From positions 88,410,370 through 88,474,369 of the forward strand of contig NC_080671.1 of the NCBI RefSeq assembly GCF_030247195.1: 64,000 nt of DNA, in the 5' to 3' direction. Origin of the DNA: Topomyia yanbarensis. Its lineage: Eukaryota > Arthropoda > Insecta > Diptera > Culicidae. Numbering within the stretch: the stretch's first letter is position 1; the number at the start of each line of letters is the position of its first letter. The translations under genes and the position numbers were made by a program. The notes under the pieces were generated by a model. The model made no database searches, was not told where the DNA came from, and saw nothing but the letters and a program-made list of their open reading frames with translations. Positions 22,501-32,976 of this stretch are shown piece after piece.

Positions 22501-23253
22501 AGCATAGCTCTTCCAATCGATATTTCGTGTGAGGTCATACGAAACATTGATTGTTTCCAATGGCCTTGAGCCGTTATTGATTGCGACTACGATCGGCAGA
22601 TGGTCGCTACCGTGGGGATCAGGGATTACCTTCCACGCGCATTCTAACTTTAGCGAGGTCGAGCAAAGGGATAAATCTAATGCGCTTGGGCGCGCAGGTG
22701 GGGGAGGAATCCGTGTCATTTCACCCGTGTTTAGAATTGTCATGTTGAAGTTGTCGCAAATATTGTGAATTAAAGAGGAACGGTTATCATCATAAAGGCA
22801 ACCCCATTCCGCACCGTGAGAGTTAAAGTCGCCTAAAACTAGTCGCGGTGCAGGCAGGGATTCTATGATGTCATGTAGCCGGCGATGCCCAATCGCGGTG
22901 TTGGGGGGAATATATATGGAAGCTATGCAAAGATCTTTGCCTTTGGTTGTTACTTGACAAGCGACAACTTCAATACCTGTTATCGAGGGAAGGTTAATTC
23001 TGTAGAAGGAATAGCGCTTTTTGATCCCCAAAAGCACTCCTCCATAGGGGGTGTCTCGATCCAGGCGAATAATATTAAAGTCGTGGAAGTTGAGATCTAT
23101 GTCGGAAGTTAACCAAGTTTCACATAATGCAAATGCATCGCAACTCAAATTATTTATTAAAATTTTGAAGGAATCGATTTTCGGGATGATACTTCTGCAA
23201 TTCCACTGTAGAACAGTGATCAAATCCGTGACCTCGTTCGATGAGTTAGCCAT
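19567..23253 (-). CDS. I-clade ORF2: endonuclease, reverse transcriptase, RNase H
   Basis: 1228 residues from the ATG at 23253; an upstream in-frame TTG at 23265 is a less likely start. Positions below count from that TTG. The AP endonuclease (about 15-230) has QWNCRS, E49, GDFN (145-148), ALDLSL and SDH (220-222). The RT (about 440-740) has FLDIKGAFD (573-581), GLPQGS (630-635) and an unusual LADD (662-665) in place of the common YADD. RNase H (about 948-1075) has YTDGS (952-956), AELAA, VSDS (1009-1012) and PSHCSIPGNEKAD. A C-terminal CAC-x-H-x-C motif sits at 1165-1181. All domains are unbroken. The start ATG overlaps the ORF1 stop in ATGGCTAA, pointing to termination-reinitiation. Confidence 0.92.
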   Translation of the reverse strand: MANSSNEVTDLITVLQWNCRSIIPKIDSFKILINNLSCDAFALCETWLTSDIDLNFHDFNIIRLDRDTPYGGVLLGIKKRYSFYRINLPSITGIEVVACQVTTKGKDLCIASIYIPPNTAIGHRRLHDIIESLPAPRLVLGDFNSHGAEWGCLYDDNRSSLIHNICDNFNMTILNTGEMTRIPPPPARPSALDLSLCSTSLKLECAWKVIPDPHGSDHLPIVVAINNGSRPLETINVSYDLTRNIDWKSYAAAISDNIESTQELPPEEEYSFLAGLILDSANQAQTKPVPGANIQKRSPNPWWDKECSDVYAEKAAAFKTFRNDGLPASFRQYATLDKRMKSLMKAKKRGYWRRFVDGLTRETSMSTLWGTARRMRNRNSTNESVEYSNRWIFDFAKKVCPDSAPAQKIYRVASRHDNANETPFSMVEFSLALLSCNNKAPGPDRIKFNLLKNLPDSAKRRLLNLFNKFLEANIVPHDWRQVKVIAIQKPGKPASDHNSYRPIAMLSCIRKLFEKMILFRLDNWVEANGLLSDTQFGFRKGKGTNDCLALLSTEIQMAYASKEQMASVFLDIKGAFDSVSINILSEKLHQHGLSATLNNFLLNLLSEKHMHFSHGDLSTSRFSYMGLPQGSCLSPLLYNFYVNDIDECLDNSCTLRQLADDGVVSVTGPKAVDLQGPLQNTLDNLSAWAIKLGIEFSTEKTELVVFSRKREPAQLQLLLMGQTIAQVFTVKYLGVWFDSKGTWGCHIRYLKQKCQQRINFLRTITGTWWGAHPGDLIRLYQTTILSVLEYGCFCFRSAANIHFIKLERIQYRCLRIALGCMQSTHTMSLEVLSGVLPLKNRFWELSYRLLIRCDILNPLVIENFERLVELNSQTRFMSLYFDYMAQNINPSSYNPNRVHFINTSESTVFFDTSMKDEISGIPDHIRPQVVPNIFYNKFREVDCSKMFYTDGSNLEGSTGFGIFNQKFTASYKLNDPASVYAAELAAIQYTLGVIDTLPADHYFIVSDSLSSIDAIRSMKHGKHSSYFLGKIRELLSALSDKSFQITLVWVPSHCSIPGNEKADSLAKKGAIEGDVFERPICFHEFFSITHQRTLESWQTSWSNGELGRWLHSIVPKVSTKPWFKGMDVGRDFIRVMSRLMANHYTLDAHLRRIGLVESGICACGDGYHDIEHIVWACTEYSSARSRLMDTLRARGRPPNVPVRDVLASRDVLYMSLIYTFIKTINIQL

Positions 23254-24559
23254 CGAAGGATACAATCGCTGAAAGGAGGGGCCATTTAGCAGTCAACTGC
23301 TTCAAAAATGTTCTTACTGTAGGGAGAAAAGCTAACATAAGACTTTTAATTGGATCAGTTATATTGAAAGTTTTTATTATCCAGTCCACAATGTCCGAGA
23401 GTTTGATAATTCCAGTGCCGCGATTATTCTCGAACTGAAACAGAGGAACACTTGGGATTTTTGATGTTCCGGGAAGTGCTGGGAACTCCTTCTCTGAGTT
23501 TAATCCTCCGAGACCAGGAGCTAATTGCTTCGGTTTGGTTGCAACACTTCCAATAGATGTGACTTTCGGAGTCCCGTCAAGGGATACCTTCTGGCCTTTA
23601 CAACGAACTTTAGGAGAGGAAATGTTCCTCCTCTTCCTATAACTTCTAGGCGCCCTAGTAGATGTTCCCTCTTGTGGGTCATCAGCCTCGCCCTCGTTAG
23701 GAGGCAAGTGAGCATAGATGTTTGTTGAGGTTGGTGGTGTAGCTTTCTTTAGCATTTCTGCGAAAGAACGTTCGGATCGTCCCGCAAGGGAACGTTTTAG
23801 TTTATCCCCGCGTAGTTTGTACGCGGGACATGCCGAGATATCATGCAGATTCTCTGCACAGTAAGGACACTTCTCAGCATTCTCACTGCACGAATCATCT
23901 AGATGATTCTCCCCGCATTTTCCACAGCGGGCCTTATTGCTACAATGGGTGGCTGTGTGACCCAATTGTTTACACTTTGTGCAATTCATGACCCGCGGCA
24001 CAAACAAACGCACAGGCAGACGAACCTTGTGCAAGAGGACGTAATTTGGCAAAGCGGTACCAGCGAAGGTCAACCGATAAGAGTTTGATTGGGGGTACGT
24101 TTTTGAACCATCCCCCGCAACTACTACTGAGTGCAAACGCTTGCACTCGAGTATTTTCACTGGCTGAAGTATGCGGTCTCTAAAACGGCCAACCCCGTAC
24201 TGCAGCAGATCCTCGCATGTCAAACTGTCATCGGTGACAACGCCTTCAGACTGTACTTTTACAGCTGGAATATACACGTGATAGTCCTTCGTAAAGTGCT
24301 CGCAGCAAGCAATATCGTTTGCCTGCTTTGAGTTAGTCAGCACGACCCTCAGCCTGTCTGAGCGGACCTTTTTTATTTCGGTCACAGCCGTGAACCGTTC
24401 CGTCAGGTCTTTTGAAATCTGTAATAGATTCAGCGATTTTGTTTTGGGCCGAAAGAAGACCACAAAGGGACCGGTCGAGAGCTCTGGATATTGTTTGGGT
24501 CGGGGGAGAGCCTTAGGAGTCGACTCGATCTCCATTTGGCCATCCGGGGAGGAAGCCAT
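23246..24559 (-). CDS. I-clade ORF1: nucleic-acid-binding protein with three CCHC knuckles
   Basis: 437 residues from ATG at 24559; an in-frame TTG 12 nt earlier is not needed. The N-terminal half contains a conserved block (about 30-180) that resembles the RRM-like region of I-type ORF1 proteins. Three zinc knuckles follow near 197-248: CTKCKQLGHTATHC, CGKCGENHLDDSC and CPYCAENLHDISAC. A basic, low-complexity C-terminal part contains the Lys/Arg-rich RSYRKRRNISSPK. The family role is RNP assembly with the element RNA. It is intact and overlaps ORF2 by 8 nt. Decayed relatives of this gene lie at 34640-35200 and 36700-37200. Confidence 0.9.
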   Translation of the reverse strand: MASSPDGQMEIESTPKALPRPKQYPELSTGPFVVFFRPKTKSLNLLQISKDLTERFTAVTEIKKVRSDRLRVVLTNSKQANDIACCEHFTKDYHVYIPAVKVQSEGVVTDDSLTCEDLLQYGVGRFRDRILQPVKILECKRLHSVVVAGDGSKTYPQSNSYRLTFAGTALPNYVLLHKVRLPVRLFVPRVMNCTKCKQLGHTATHCSNKARCGKCGENHLDDSCSENAEKCPYCAENLHDISACPAYKLRGDKLKRSLAGRSERSFAEMLKKATPPTSTNIYAHLPPNEGEADDPQEGTSTRAPRSYRKRRNISSPKVRCKGQKVSLDGTPKVTSIGSVATKPKQLAPGLGGLNSEKEFPALPGTSKIPSVPLFQFENNRGTGIIKLSDIVDWIIKTFNITDPIKSLMLAFLPTVRTFLKQLTAKWPLLSAIVSFDG

Positions 24560-24888
24560 CGACACCGTCAATGCACGGGGTCAGCACCCGCGCAGACGGG
24601 AAAAAGCCGTAAATGTATCAAAAAGGTAGATTTCACTTATCTGTATACTCGTTTCCCACGACGCACCAGTCCAGCTTAAATAGCTGGTTATTGTTCAATC
24701 CTCGCTTTACGAACAAAAGGTTGAGGAATGTAGCCTAACGGTTAACACACGCACAAAAGAATAAAAGTCCAAACCTCGAAGAGGCAGAGAATGGCAAAAT
24801 AACCTTGAACGCGGATTACTGCACTGTTCTTTTTCCAACAGACCGAAAACAAAACACTTCTATCTCGATCGAGCGATGCGTAGAGACT
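24560..24888 (-). promoter_or_regulatory. I element 5' untranslated region with presumed internal promoter
   Basis: About 329 bp between the 5' target duplication and the ORF1 ATG. The RNA-sense start would read AGTCTCTACGCATCGCTCGA. Full-length LINEs of this clade carry an internal polymerase II promoter at the extreme 5' end, so one is expected here. I see no TATA box. A related but decayed leader, interrupted by a SINE, is at 37150-37560. Confidence 0.5.
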
Positions 24889-24902
24889 GACAGTCAAATA
24901 TT
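24889..24902 (+). repeat. target-site duplication, 5' side of I element
   Basis: GACAGTCAAATATT, matching 18718-18731, then continuing into GTTCATGATT of the host repeat. Confidence 0.9.
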
Positions 24903-26375
24903 GTTCATGATTTAAAGAGCTTATTCGCAATTCTTGCGAGTAAACTCTCTAAATAGAACGTTACCCTGCTACTTTATTCATGAGCTTACTATCGGATTTT
25001 TCTGTCAGGCTAGCGGGAATAAAGTTCATGATTTCATGAACTTAGTCGCGATTTTCGGAATTTACAATCACGTTTTCGTGATATTTTAGTCATGAGTAGT
25101 ATGATTTATGTTCATGATTTAGTCACGATTTGAGATATTTTTGTCGCGATTTGTTTGATTTGTGTTCATGATTTCAGGATCTTAGACACGATTTTTATAA
25201 TTTCTATTTATGTTATCGTGATATTTTATTTTAGAGCTCACTTTCAAATTTGACATGAAGAGTAATAAGACTAATGTTCATGATCTTAGCAGTTTTATCA
25301 TGGTATTCGTGCATTCTCTTCGCCTTATCGTGATCGGTTAATTTTTGCTTACTATCAGTTTTTTACTCGGAATAACGTGACAATATGAACTGGAATCATA
25401 ACAATGTGACTGATTCGCGATATATTGTTCTGTGAACTATATCACGCACGCTATTTGGGGTTCGCAGCGCAGTTTTCACTTTCTGTCCAGACATCACAAT
25501 GAACCTTATCAAATGAATAACGATGTAAGAATTTTATATATCTATTGCTCGTACCTGTTACTGGTCGCTAGCAGCTTGGCATTTCATGAAGAAATGCATG
25601 GAACAAAAATAATTTCACGAATTATACTCAGAATTTTGTGAAAGAGTTCACGTGTAAATTCCATTAGCATATTGCATAAAATTGTAAATGATTGGGGATA
25701 TCTGCTAAATATCACCAGCACGCAGAATAGATTGTGAACCAGTTCACGAATACATGAATAATATTTTATGATTTCGTGAACTATTTCACTAGCACGGATA
25801 TTTGATCGTGACTAACATATTAGAGATCATGAATTAGGTCACACGTATTGAATGAATTCATGAATAAAATTCCGAATTCCATGAAATAGTTCACGAGAAA
25901 ATATTCATAATATTTTGATTTTGTGAACTAAGATTCCTATATCTATGAAAAACATCATGTGTCAACCTTTGGTTTTACGACTAATGTTCATAACGTGGTG
26001 AACTAGTTCGCGTACTGAAAATCAAATTAGAAATGACATGGTGGAAACCAGGACTGATGATCACAAAACAAAAACAAATATTTTCAATAATAAAAGCGCT
26101 ATGTGGGCTTTACTGAAGGGAAATTGAACATAATTATGAAACACATGATTTGTGTTCATGGTCCTGTTTTCATAACGTCAAAATGTGATTGGTCCAGAAT
26201 TCATGGCACTTTATTCGCGATTTTGAGAGATTTTTTTTCAGTGAAGGTACGTCAGAATGGAATGCAAATACCTTTTTCAAAACAGCTTCTGGTTGAAAAG
26301 GGGGTTCACATGCTTCCGCCGATGGGTCTACTGCTGTCTCATGTTGCATTGTCTATATGCTCAGTTGATAATTGA

Positions 26376-26621
26376 CAGAGGTGGATCCAGAAAAAATTTT
26401 CGGGAGGGGTCCGAAATTTCGATTTTTAAATGAACATTATACAATTCGTAATACGTAATAACCTTATTAAAAGAATATCAGTTTTGTTGATTAAATTTGG
26501 TTTGGAGTAATTTTGAGTTTGAAGCTAATATAAACTTGAAAATAATTAAAAATTTCTCAACAAGTAAATTAATTTCGGAGGGGTCCGGACCCCCAGGACC
26601 CTCCCCCTGGATCCGCCACTG
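26376..26621. mobile_element. 246 bp hAT-type MITE
   Basis: Ends CAGAGGTGGATCCAG and CTGGATCCGCCACTG are imperfect terminal inverted repeats. The element is flanked by an exact 8 bp duplication ATAATTGA (26368-26375 and 26622-26629). An 8 bp duplication with CAG...CTG ends is the hAT signature. There is no coding capacity, and the subterminal GGAGGGGTCC / GGACCCTCCC blocks are also inverted. Confidence 0.88.
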
Positions 26622-26629
26622 ATAATTGA

Positions 26630-29487
26630 ATCAAAGATAGTAGCGCACCTGGCGGTATTTGTCGAACTATTTTTGGATGGACCGTTTTTAGAATTAGAAC
26701 ATTACAATAATTGAAATTGAACCGTTTTTTGAATTGAACAAACGTTCTCTTTGATTGGTATATATTACCGTTTCTCACTCAAATAATAAATATGAATTTA
26801 ATAACTGGTGATAGTTATTTATCATAGTTTTAAGTAGAGCAGTGTTAAGGCTGGTCTGTCGTAATTTATTTCGAAAACTTTTACAATTGTACCTTATTAC
26901 CAAACTCATTTCAGCGCTGACCGGGTAAATACTACACAACAAAAAAATTGTAATCCTACTAATCCCTTGTTGACGGGGACGTTAACGAGTTGTTTTAATT
27001 TTAATCAACTATGCAAAGATATGCAAAGCAGCATGGGGACTTGCATACCCGCTACAATAAAGCTTCTTGTTTCTCGGATTAGCGTGATCTAGTTTTTTTT
27101 CTACTGCCAAACAGGAAAGCTCCCCTTTCCTTTCCTTTCCTTTCGAAAGAAACCAACAGCATACCAACAATCTGCTGCTGTTTCCGGCAGCAGGGTAAAA
27201 TAATTAACCTCATGCATTTTAGATTACGGTACTCGACCAAGTTTCTTGCAAACGACCCAATTACACTGCACTCTGTTTCGTATCCTAATTGAGCAAAAAA
27301 AAGTCATCAGGAGTCTTGAGGACATACAAACTTGTTTATTTCTGGTATTGTTTTTTTGAGAATTGGAAGATTGAAATATTTTTATTCAAATTCCATTCAA
27401 GCGGCACATTTAATTATTGCACATAAAAAATACGAAAAGCTGCGAAATATTCTGCCAAATTGAAATTCCTTAGCCTGACAGAGAATGTGTCCTATAAATA
27501 TCTTCTTCCACCTTCGCTCATTGTGCGTCAATTGAATTATCACTTTTTTAATTGCACCCATAAAAAGTGGGCTTATCAGGGGGCCATTAATGCGAGAAAA
27601 AAATATGAGCAGCAATATGATCACCATTAGCGTGTGCCGGGAGAAAAATGAAGAAAGAAGCACGAGGAGAGATTAGATGTTGCGTGATAGAGGAAGGGGC
27701 AAGCAGGAGCACCACTCTTCTGGCATTGAAATGTGAAATTCTAAACGTCAGTAAGATGAGATTTATGTATGCTCGTTTTTTATGAGGAATGAAAAGCTCG
27801 CGAGTTAAGGGTGATGGGTGTGCGTAGGGAAAGTGTGGGATTAATCTTGTGACTTGTAATTTTGCTTCCCTTCCATGTCTTTTGGGGAGTCATGATATAT
27901 GTTCAGCGACATAAAGAAGATTAAAGGCGGAATTTTTAATCGAGCAATCGCTTGGTATATAATGGGCTAAATAATAGGCTGTTGGAGTTGGGAGTCAAAA
28001 TGAAAATACTTTAATAGTCGGTTATTTCGCACATATAATAGCTTTACTATATGATACTGCGTTCAAAGAAGGCATTTGCTAGTGGGGTATTTTCAGTAAA
28101 TATTCAAGTTCGAATAGTCATTACCAGAAAACAATTTCAAACGGATATTAGTTTACAATGCACGTAAATCCATTTCTGCAATAAAATTTATTTCAAAGAC
28201 CAATCTTGCTGCGAGCAACTAATGTCGACTTCCAGCCGATCATTACCCCAGCCCAACCTGCAAACTTTTCATTGTTTTTCAGTTCAATTCCATTTCACCA
28301 ACGACAGTAAATTGCTTCGAAACCATTCTCTTTCGCTTATAAACACTAACGACTAAGCCAGACAAAAAACGAACTTTCAATCGAAAGCACTCCAAAAACA
28401 CCGAAGCTTACCTTCATAAATTTCCCATCCTGTCTGCATAGCTACATTGTGCCGCCCCGGTAGCTGGTCCACCAGTCAGTCTTTGCCAATGCACCCGCCC
28501 CGTGCCGCCATCCAGACTCCCCGGGGCGATGTCTTCCCTTATGTATTGTACATCAGCTCCCCTCTCTGCAGACAGCAAAAAAGCAAACTCCATGCAAATT
28601 TACGATAAAGAAATGTGTGATTTATGGTTCAATTTCGAGAGGAAATTTATCGAACTTTGGTCGTTTTTTGCTCTTTCGCACTTTCTAATTACTTTCGGCT
28701 CGGTTCGATGGAAATGCGTGGTTTCTCCGCTGCCTGAACCCGGTTTCGATGCGAAAACCGAACCGAGAAGCTCGAAGAGTCGAGCGTCTCGGTACCGGTA
28801 AGGTAATTAACGTCATGCAAATTGAAATTAAAATTATATTCCTGCCTTAATAACTGGTAATTACCACTCTACTGAGGCACAAGAGATTTTTTCCCTACTC
28901 AGGCTTGTATAAAAGGCACAGGTCAGCTTTTTTTCCTTGACTTCACATTCGCAATTAAACGTAACTAACTGCTAACTACCGTCGTCGGACGAGCTCGGAG
29001 TAAGAAATTCTAGAAATTGAAAGCATGCTTACCCTTCCGGAATCCCGCGCCAGTCTCGCTGCTCCGCACGTTCATCGTGTTCTAATTATCAGCAGAAGGC
29101 ACACGCGGGAGTTAAAGTTATGATTGTGACATCCAACCTGCCGGTGCACGGCAGGTTTTAATTTGTGCATTGCGTTTCTTCGGTAATCGTGACATAGACT
29201 TGCATTCCACGTCATATGGGTTGCATTCCAAGTCGCTCAATTAACTGCACGCCACAACAGTTAGCTGACCATTTGTATAAAAATCAATTTGTCAGAATCA
29301 ATCATAATAATCGATGTGTCATGTACCCTCTGTTCAACAATAAAAATGCTGTATGCCTTCATAATCTTGCTGTAATCTGTCAGCTTGTTGAATCGGTGAA
29401 CAAATTCAACTGATTAATATATGTATTATATATAGATACAGTTCAGTAATGTAAATAATTTTCCGCATATCCTTTGTTTCTTTGCAG
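26630..29487. other. non-repetitive flank upstream of the first robo exon
   Basis: Presumably intron or 5' region of the robo gene. It contains a (CTTTC)n microsatellite at 27122-27144 and a less AT-rich stretch at 28230-29130. A polypyrimidine tract and TTTGCAG acceptor directly precede 29488. I could not find the signal-peptide exon expected upstream. The + strand open frame 28502-28801 shows no signal peptide or Ig features and is not called. Confidence 0.45.
28908..28914 (+). promoter_or_regulatory. possible TATA box
   Basis: TATAAAA with a TCACATTC initiator-like word about 35 bp downstream. No adjoining transcript or first exon is recognised, so this is only a candidate core promoter. 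Confidence 0.2.
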
Positions 29488-29681
29488 CTCTTCAGAATCC
29501 ACGCATAATCGAGCATCCGATCGACACGACGGTGCCCAGACACGAGCCGGCCACACTGAACTGTAAAGCGGAGGGGCATCCTTCGCCCAGCATCCAGTGG
29601 TACAAGGATGGTGCATCGTTGAAAATCTTACCCGGCTCACACAGGATATTTCTGCCCGCAGGGGGACTGTTTTTTCTCAAG
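29488..29681 (+). CDS. robo2: Roundabout receptor (robo2/lea-like), Ig1 exon, first part
   Basis: Internal exon bounded by TTTGCAG and AAG|GTATGT. It begins with two bases of a split codon and encodes 64 residues from [16 protein letters not shown] to GGLFFLK. This is the first half of Robo Ig1: the PRIIEHP signature of the N-terminal Ig domain, first Ig cysteine in TLNCKAEG, and tryptophan in IQWYKDG. The [15 protein letters not shown] block is closer to insect robo2/lea than to robo1. Robo receptors bind Slit in axon guidance, and Ig1 is the main Slit-binding domain. The exon ends in phase 0 and joins 39316. The paralogue could be the undivided robo2/3 type of mosquitoes. Confidence 0.9.
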
Positions 29682-30034
29682 GTATGTTACATGAAGTTTC
29701 AATTTAATGGCTATAATGTACGTAATCTTTTCCAAATTTGAAAATTTGGTCGTAAATACTAGGATTTGTTTGAAATTTTGACACATAAATAGTTATTGTT
29801 ATAATATACAAAATATTAATGCAATTTTATTCAGACTAAAGTATGGAGCTAAAAATATTCTTATAGGTCTGATATATAATTTGTAATTTATTAACAAGAA
29901 TAATTATTTAGCTTAGCTTAGTTGACCGCCCGTGAGTTTCCCGTGATTGATCAAAACCTGTTGAAATTGCATATTGATCCAATTGTATGATACTTTGGAG
30001 TAGCACATCATACTCAATGTGCAACGAAAAGAGA

Positions 30035-32968
30035 CAGTGGCGAAGCCAGGGGGAGGGGGGGTTTGGAGGTTAAAGCCGCTTTCAAACCAAAATTAATTGA
30101 ATTGAAAAAAAAATTGCTGATGACCAGTTCAATTTAAAAAAAAAATAACATTTAAGTATGAGTTTTAGAAGTTTACTATCCGATCACTACAGTGAGAACT
30201 TAATATTTTAAACACCGTTGGGGCTTTTGGTAAATTGTGGGAATGGGATTTTTTAAATGATCTCTTAGTGAGGAGCTTATAATTGACAAATCATGTCAAT
30301 ATTCAATAAAATGTCTGCATGGAAACATCCACATAAAAACTGATGTAAAAAGGCATTTTCCGTTGGGCTCTAGTAGGCCAGGATCAGCTTTTATGTGTAT
30401 TTGATTTTTTTGTGCTATCGATTATTGAAATAGCCATCAAGTAGGATTGGAAATGAAGAAAATTTTAAAAAAATCGAGTTAGTGACTATCGGTAGTTTTC
30501 AAGCCAATAAATACATCGTAGAGAAGAAGTAGCGAATTCTGTCCAAATACTGTTGCAATGAATAGTGATCCGGCCCATTACGCAGATAAGATTAGTTTTT
30601 CTAGGCAATACTCCCACGGTCGGCTGTGTGTAGTTCAAATTGCTTTTGTTTAGGGAACATAGTATACTCTCGGTAGCCGGCTGCCCAGAGTTTAAAAAAA
30701 AAAACCAAAAACTAAACAAGATTTTCTCTTTTTCGAGTGATCGTGCACTCGAAGACTAACTAAACAACTACCTAATAAAACATGCTTTACAGATCGCATC
30801 GCTTGCTTGGAGCGAACCCTAGACCTTATACCCTTCCAAACTACCAACTCCGCGACACCTATGGAAGAGTCTGATGAATCGTCGTCCTTCCGTTAAGTGG
30901 CTGGAGCATCAACACTTCCTGTCTGCTTTTTCCTTTATCCTTCCCCGTGAACGATGGAGATGGGGACGGCCGGTAATGATGGCTATCATGCTGTTGAGGT
31001 TTTAATATGGGTCGGATTGGTATGAATTCCTACTTACCATTTCCTAAGCAACTCTTATTAGATAATCAGCCAGTCAAACATGATGAAGTCAGTGTGCAAT
31101 CCGCCAAAATCATCGTCACAACGCAACGCAACGCAACGCAACAAAATAAACATGTTTTCCAAGCCATGTATCTCTGAAGCTTACAGTAACTTTGAAGAAA
31201 GCTGTATTTAAGAATAATTACATAAATAGAACGTTCATATCTTCAATAAAAATGTTTAAAATGAAATTCGCAAAAACTTTGCTGAAGACATCAAGCCTTT
31301 TACTACTTTTTTGAAGAGTTGATCTTTCGTGATTATTTATAGGAGGATTTATCACTAAAATGATTATATCTGAAGATGTGTTATTTTATATTCGAAAACT
31401 TGGTGCTAAACTTTCACTTAAATAATTTAGTTACCAATTAGTCTAAGACCGCGTTGTCCCTTGCTGTATCAAAAAGATGTCTCCAGTTCACTCGGTCCAT
31501 GGCTGTTTGTCTCCTCGTAGGGCACCCGCTTAACACCCTTTTATAGATGGGACATACTACTTCCTCCATCCAATCCTCCGGTAAAATCTGTTTCTTTCAG
31601 ATCTTCAAAACCACCCAGTGGAATGCTGTAACCAACGCCTCTTTTCCGTGATTCTTGCGATACTCTCGTCTTCTACTGCTATTTCGATATTCGTCATAAT
31701 ACACTTATCGATCAGCTCACACTCGGTCGTGAGAAGGTCTCCATTAGTATCTCTTCATATGTCGGCCTGTGGCACATAGCCTTTGCTCGAGCGATTTGCC
31801 TACTCGTAGAATTTTCGTAACTCTACAGATGCTCCATCGTTTTGGTATTTCGATCTTCCTGAAGGGATTATGAATTTATATTCGCACTGCGGAAGGTGGG
31901 AACATTTGTGATGTCGGAGAAGAAACTTCTGTTCATTAGAACGTGGTTAGTTTGCTAACCAGGTGATCTCAAGGATGGCGTTTATGTCGCTTGTGAGGAG
32001 CTTTACATTCTACCGCGGGCTCCAAATGCGCGTAAAATCCTTCTTTCTCGTTCTCGGATCATGCTTCGTGAGGGCAGTGCTCGTTGACGATGTTGCAGTT
32101 GTAGAAATGGCCGTTGATCCACACACATTACTGCTTGATTACGCGTTGGCGCATCTTGCCTAATAAAATATAACCGCTCGATGCCCGCTTTTACGCACAT
32201 TCTGTCCCGCCAAGTAAAGATCCTGCAATTCAAGTTGCGATTTTTCAGTTCATCGTGTAGGATTCGTTCGAACCTAGGGAAGAAAAGTGACTTGCAGTTC
32301 GATGTGTCAAGTTTTCAATCATAGTCCTTTTTTCGTTACGTAAGCTTTGACCGATTGTTCCGATCCGCCTTTTCTTAATGATTCTTGGTAACGTGGTGTT
32401 TTCTGGGCGGTTTGTTGGGTTTGACCCAACCTCCTGTCTCGTCCAAGGAAAGCCGTGCGGGGTTTCTTTGCCACATCACGTATTTAGTTCTTTCTACGGT
32501 AGGGTTAGCACCCATACCCACTTGCACCTTATCATTTCGCTTCTACTGCAGAAGGCGGTAGTACCCAGGCGATGCCGGCCTACAGATTAAATGTCATCAA
32601 TAGACGCACAGGGAAGCATGAGATAGGAGCTTGTGAACACTGGGAAGTATTCACCATTTAACGACCAACCTTCGAATTGGTTTCGAAATTATGTGACCGT
32701 AAGAAAACTTGGCGAACATATATTCCACTTTAAAAGTGTATATTCTTTGATTTCATAACATTTAATAAAAGAAAGCTGTCTATGAAGATATGAAAGGCAT
32801 TCCTCATTATTTTTTTCTCACTTGTAGGATGGAATAGTAGCTGATGAACTGTTTTTGTTTCTGAACTTTCAATATTTTATCAAATTTACATTATATTGAA
32901 GCATTTTCGAAAAATTAACGATTTTCTTCAAATCCCCCCCCCAAACCAAATTTCTGGCTACACTACTG
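30035..32968. mobile_element. hAT-type non-autonomous element with nested insertions
   Basis: The left end CAGTGGCGAAGCCAGG and right end GGCTACACTACTG are decayed versions of the termini at 50780-52776. The flanks AAAAGAGA and AAAAGATA are a 7/8 match to an 8 bp target duplication. Internal blocks align with the 1997 bp copy at 50780: 30350-30450, 31200-31400 and 32650-32968. The extra length comes from the RTE relic at 31440-32640 and probably unassigned material at 30480-31150. No transposase is present. Confidence 0.75.
31440..32640 (-). pseudogene. RTE-clade LINE relic (JAM1-like)
   Basis: On the minus strand the remains of an ORF2 are visible across many frameshifts. An endonuclease piece (about 32300-31990) carries FFPRFE, TWRDRM and QAVMCVDQR, matching the SxFFPR...TW...QIDHV region of RTE endonucleases. 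An RT piece near 31600-31540 reads ILPEDWMEEVVCPIYKR. A C-terminal piece reads AMDRVNWRHLFDTARDN. The RT catalytic core is missing, so the copy is internally deleted. The JAM1-type assignment is by motif memory only. Confidence 0.6.
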
Positions 32969-32976
32969 AAAAGATA

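Larger units (their letters stand above)
18732..24888 (-). mobile_element. complete I-clade LINE (MosquI-like), 6.16 kb
   Basis: Full-length minus-strand element: 5' untranslated region of about 330 bp, ORF1 with three zinc knuckles, ORF2 with endonuclease, RT and RNase H, 3' untranslated region of about 835 bp and a short poly(A). A 14 bp duplication GACAGTCAAATATT flanks it. The uninterrupted paralogous repeat at 41301-41316 shows the empty site. Three-knuckle ORF1 plus RNase H-containing ORF2 fits the I clade, known in mosquitoes as MosquI; that name is by resemblance. The 3' region has a run of about 16 G on the + strand near 19163. Open ORFs, clean duplication and full length indicate a recent insertion. 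Confidence 0.9.
18510..26250 (+). repeat. palindrome-rich repeat, copy 1, split by the I element
   Basis: The pieces 18510-18731 and 24889-26250 together form one copy of a repeat whose unsplit relative is at 41045-42560. It is packed with short palindromic words built on TTCATGAA, GTTCACGAAC and GTGAACTAGTTCAC, in units such as GTTCATGATTTCAGGA and AGTTCACGAATACATGAATA. Ends near CACTGAAAAAAAATC, in inverted orientation at 26230-26250 and approximately at the left start, suggest short terminal inverted repeats. No coding. Classification as a non-autonomous DNA element is tentative. Confidence 0.65.

Noticed and set aside
28502..28801. 99-codon frame upstream of the Ig1 exon as the robo signal-peptide exon
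   Set aside because: No signal peptide, no Ig sequence and no suitable splice donor in phase seen.
31118..31142. AACGC repeat as a telomeric or regulatory element
   Set aside because: Only about four units; an ordinary microsatellite.
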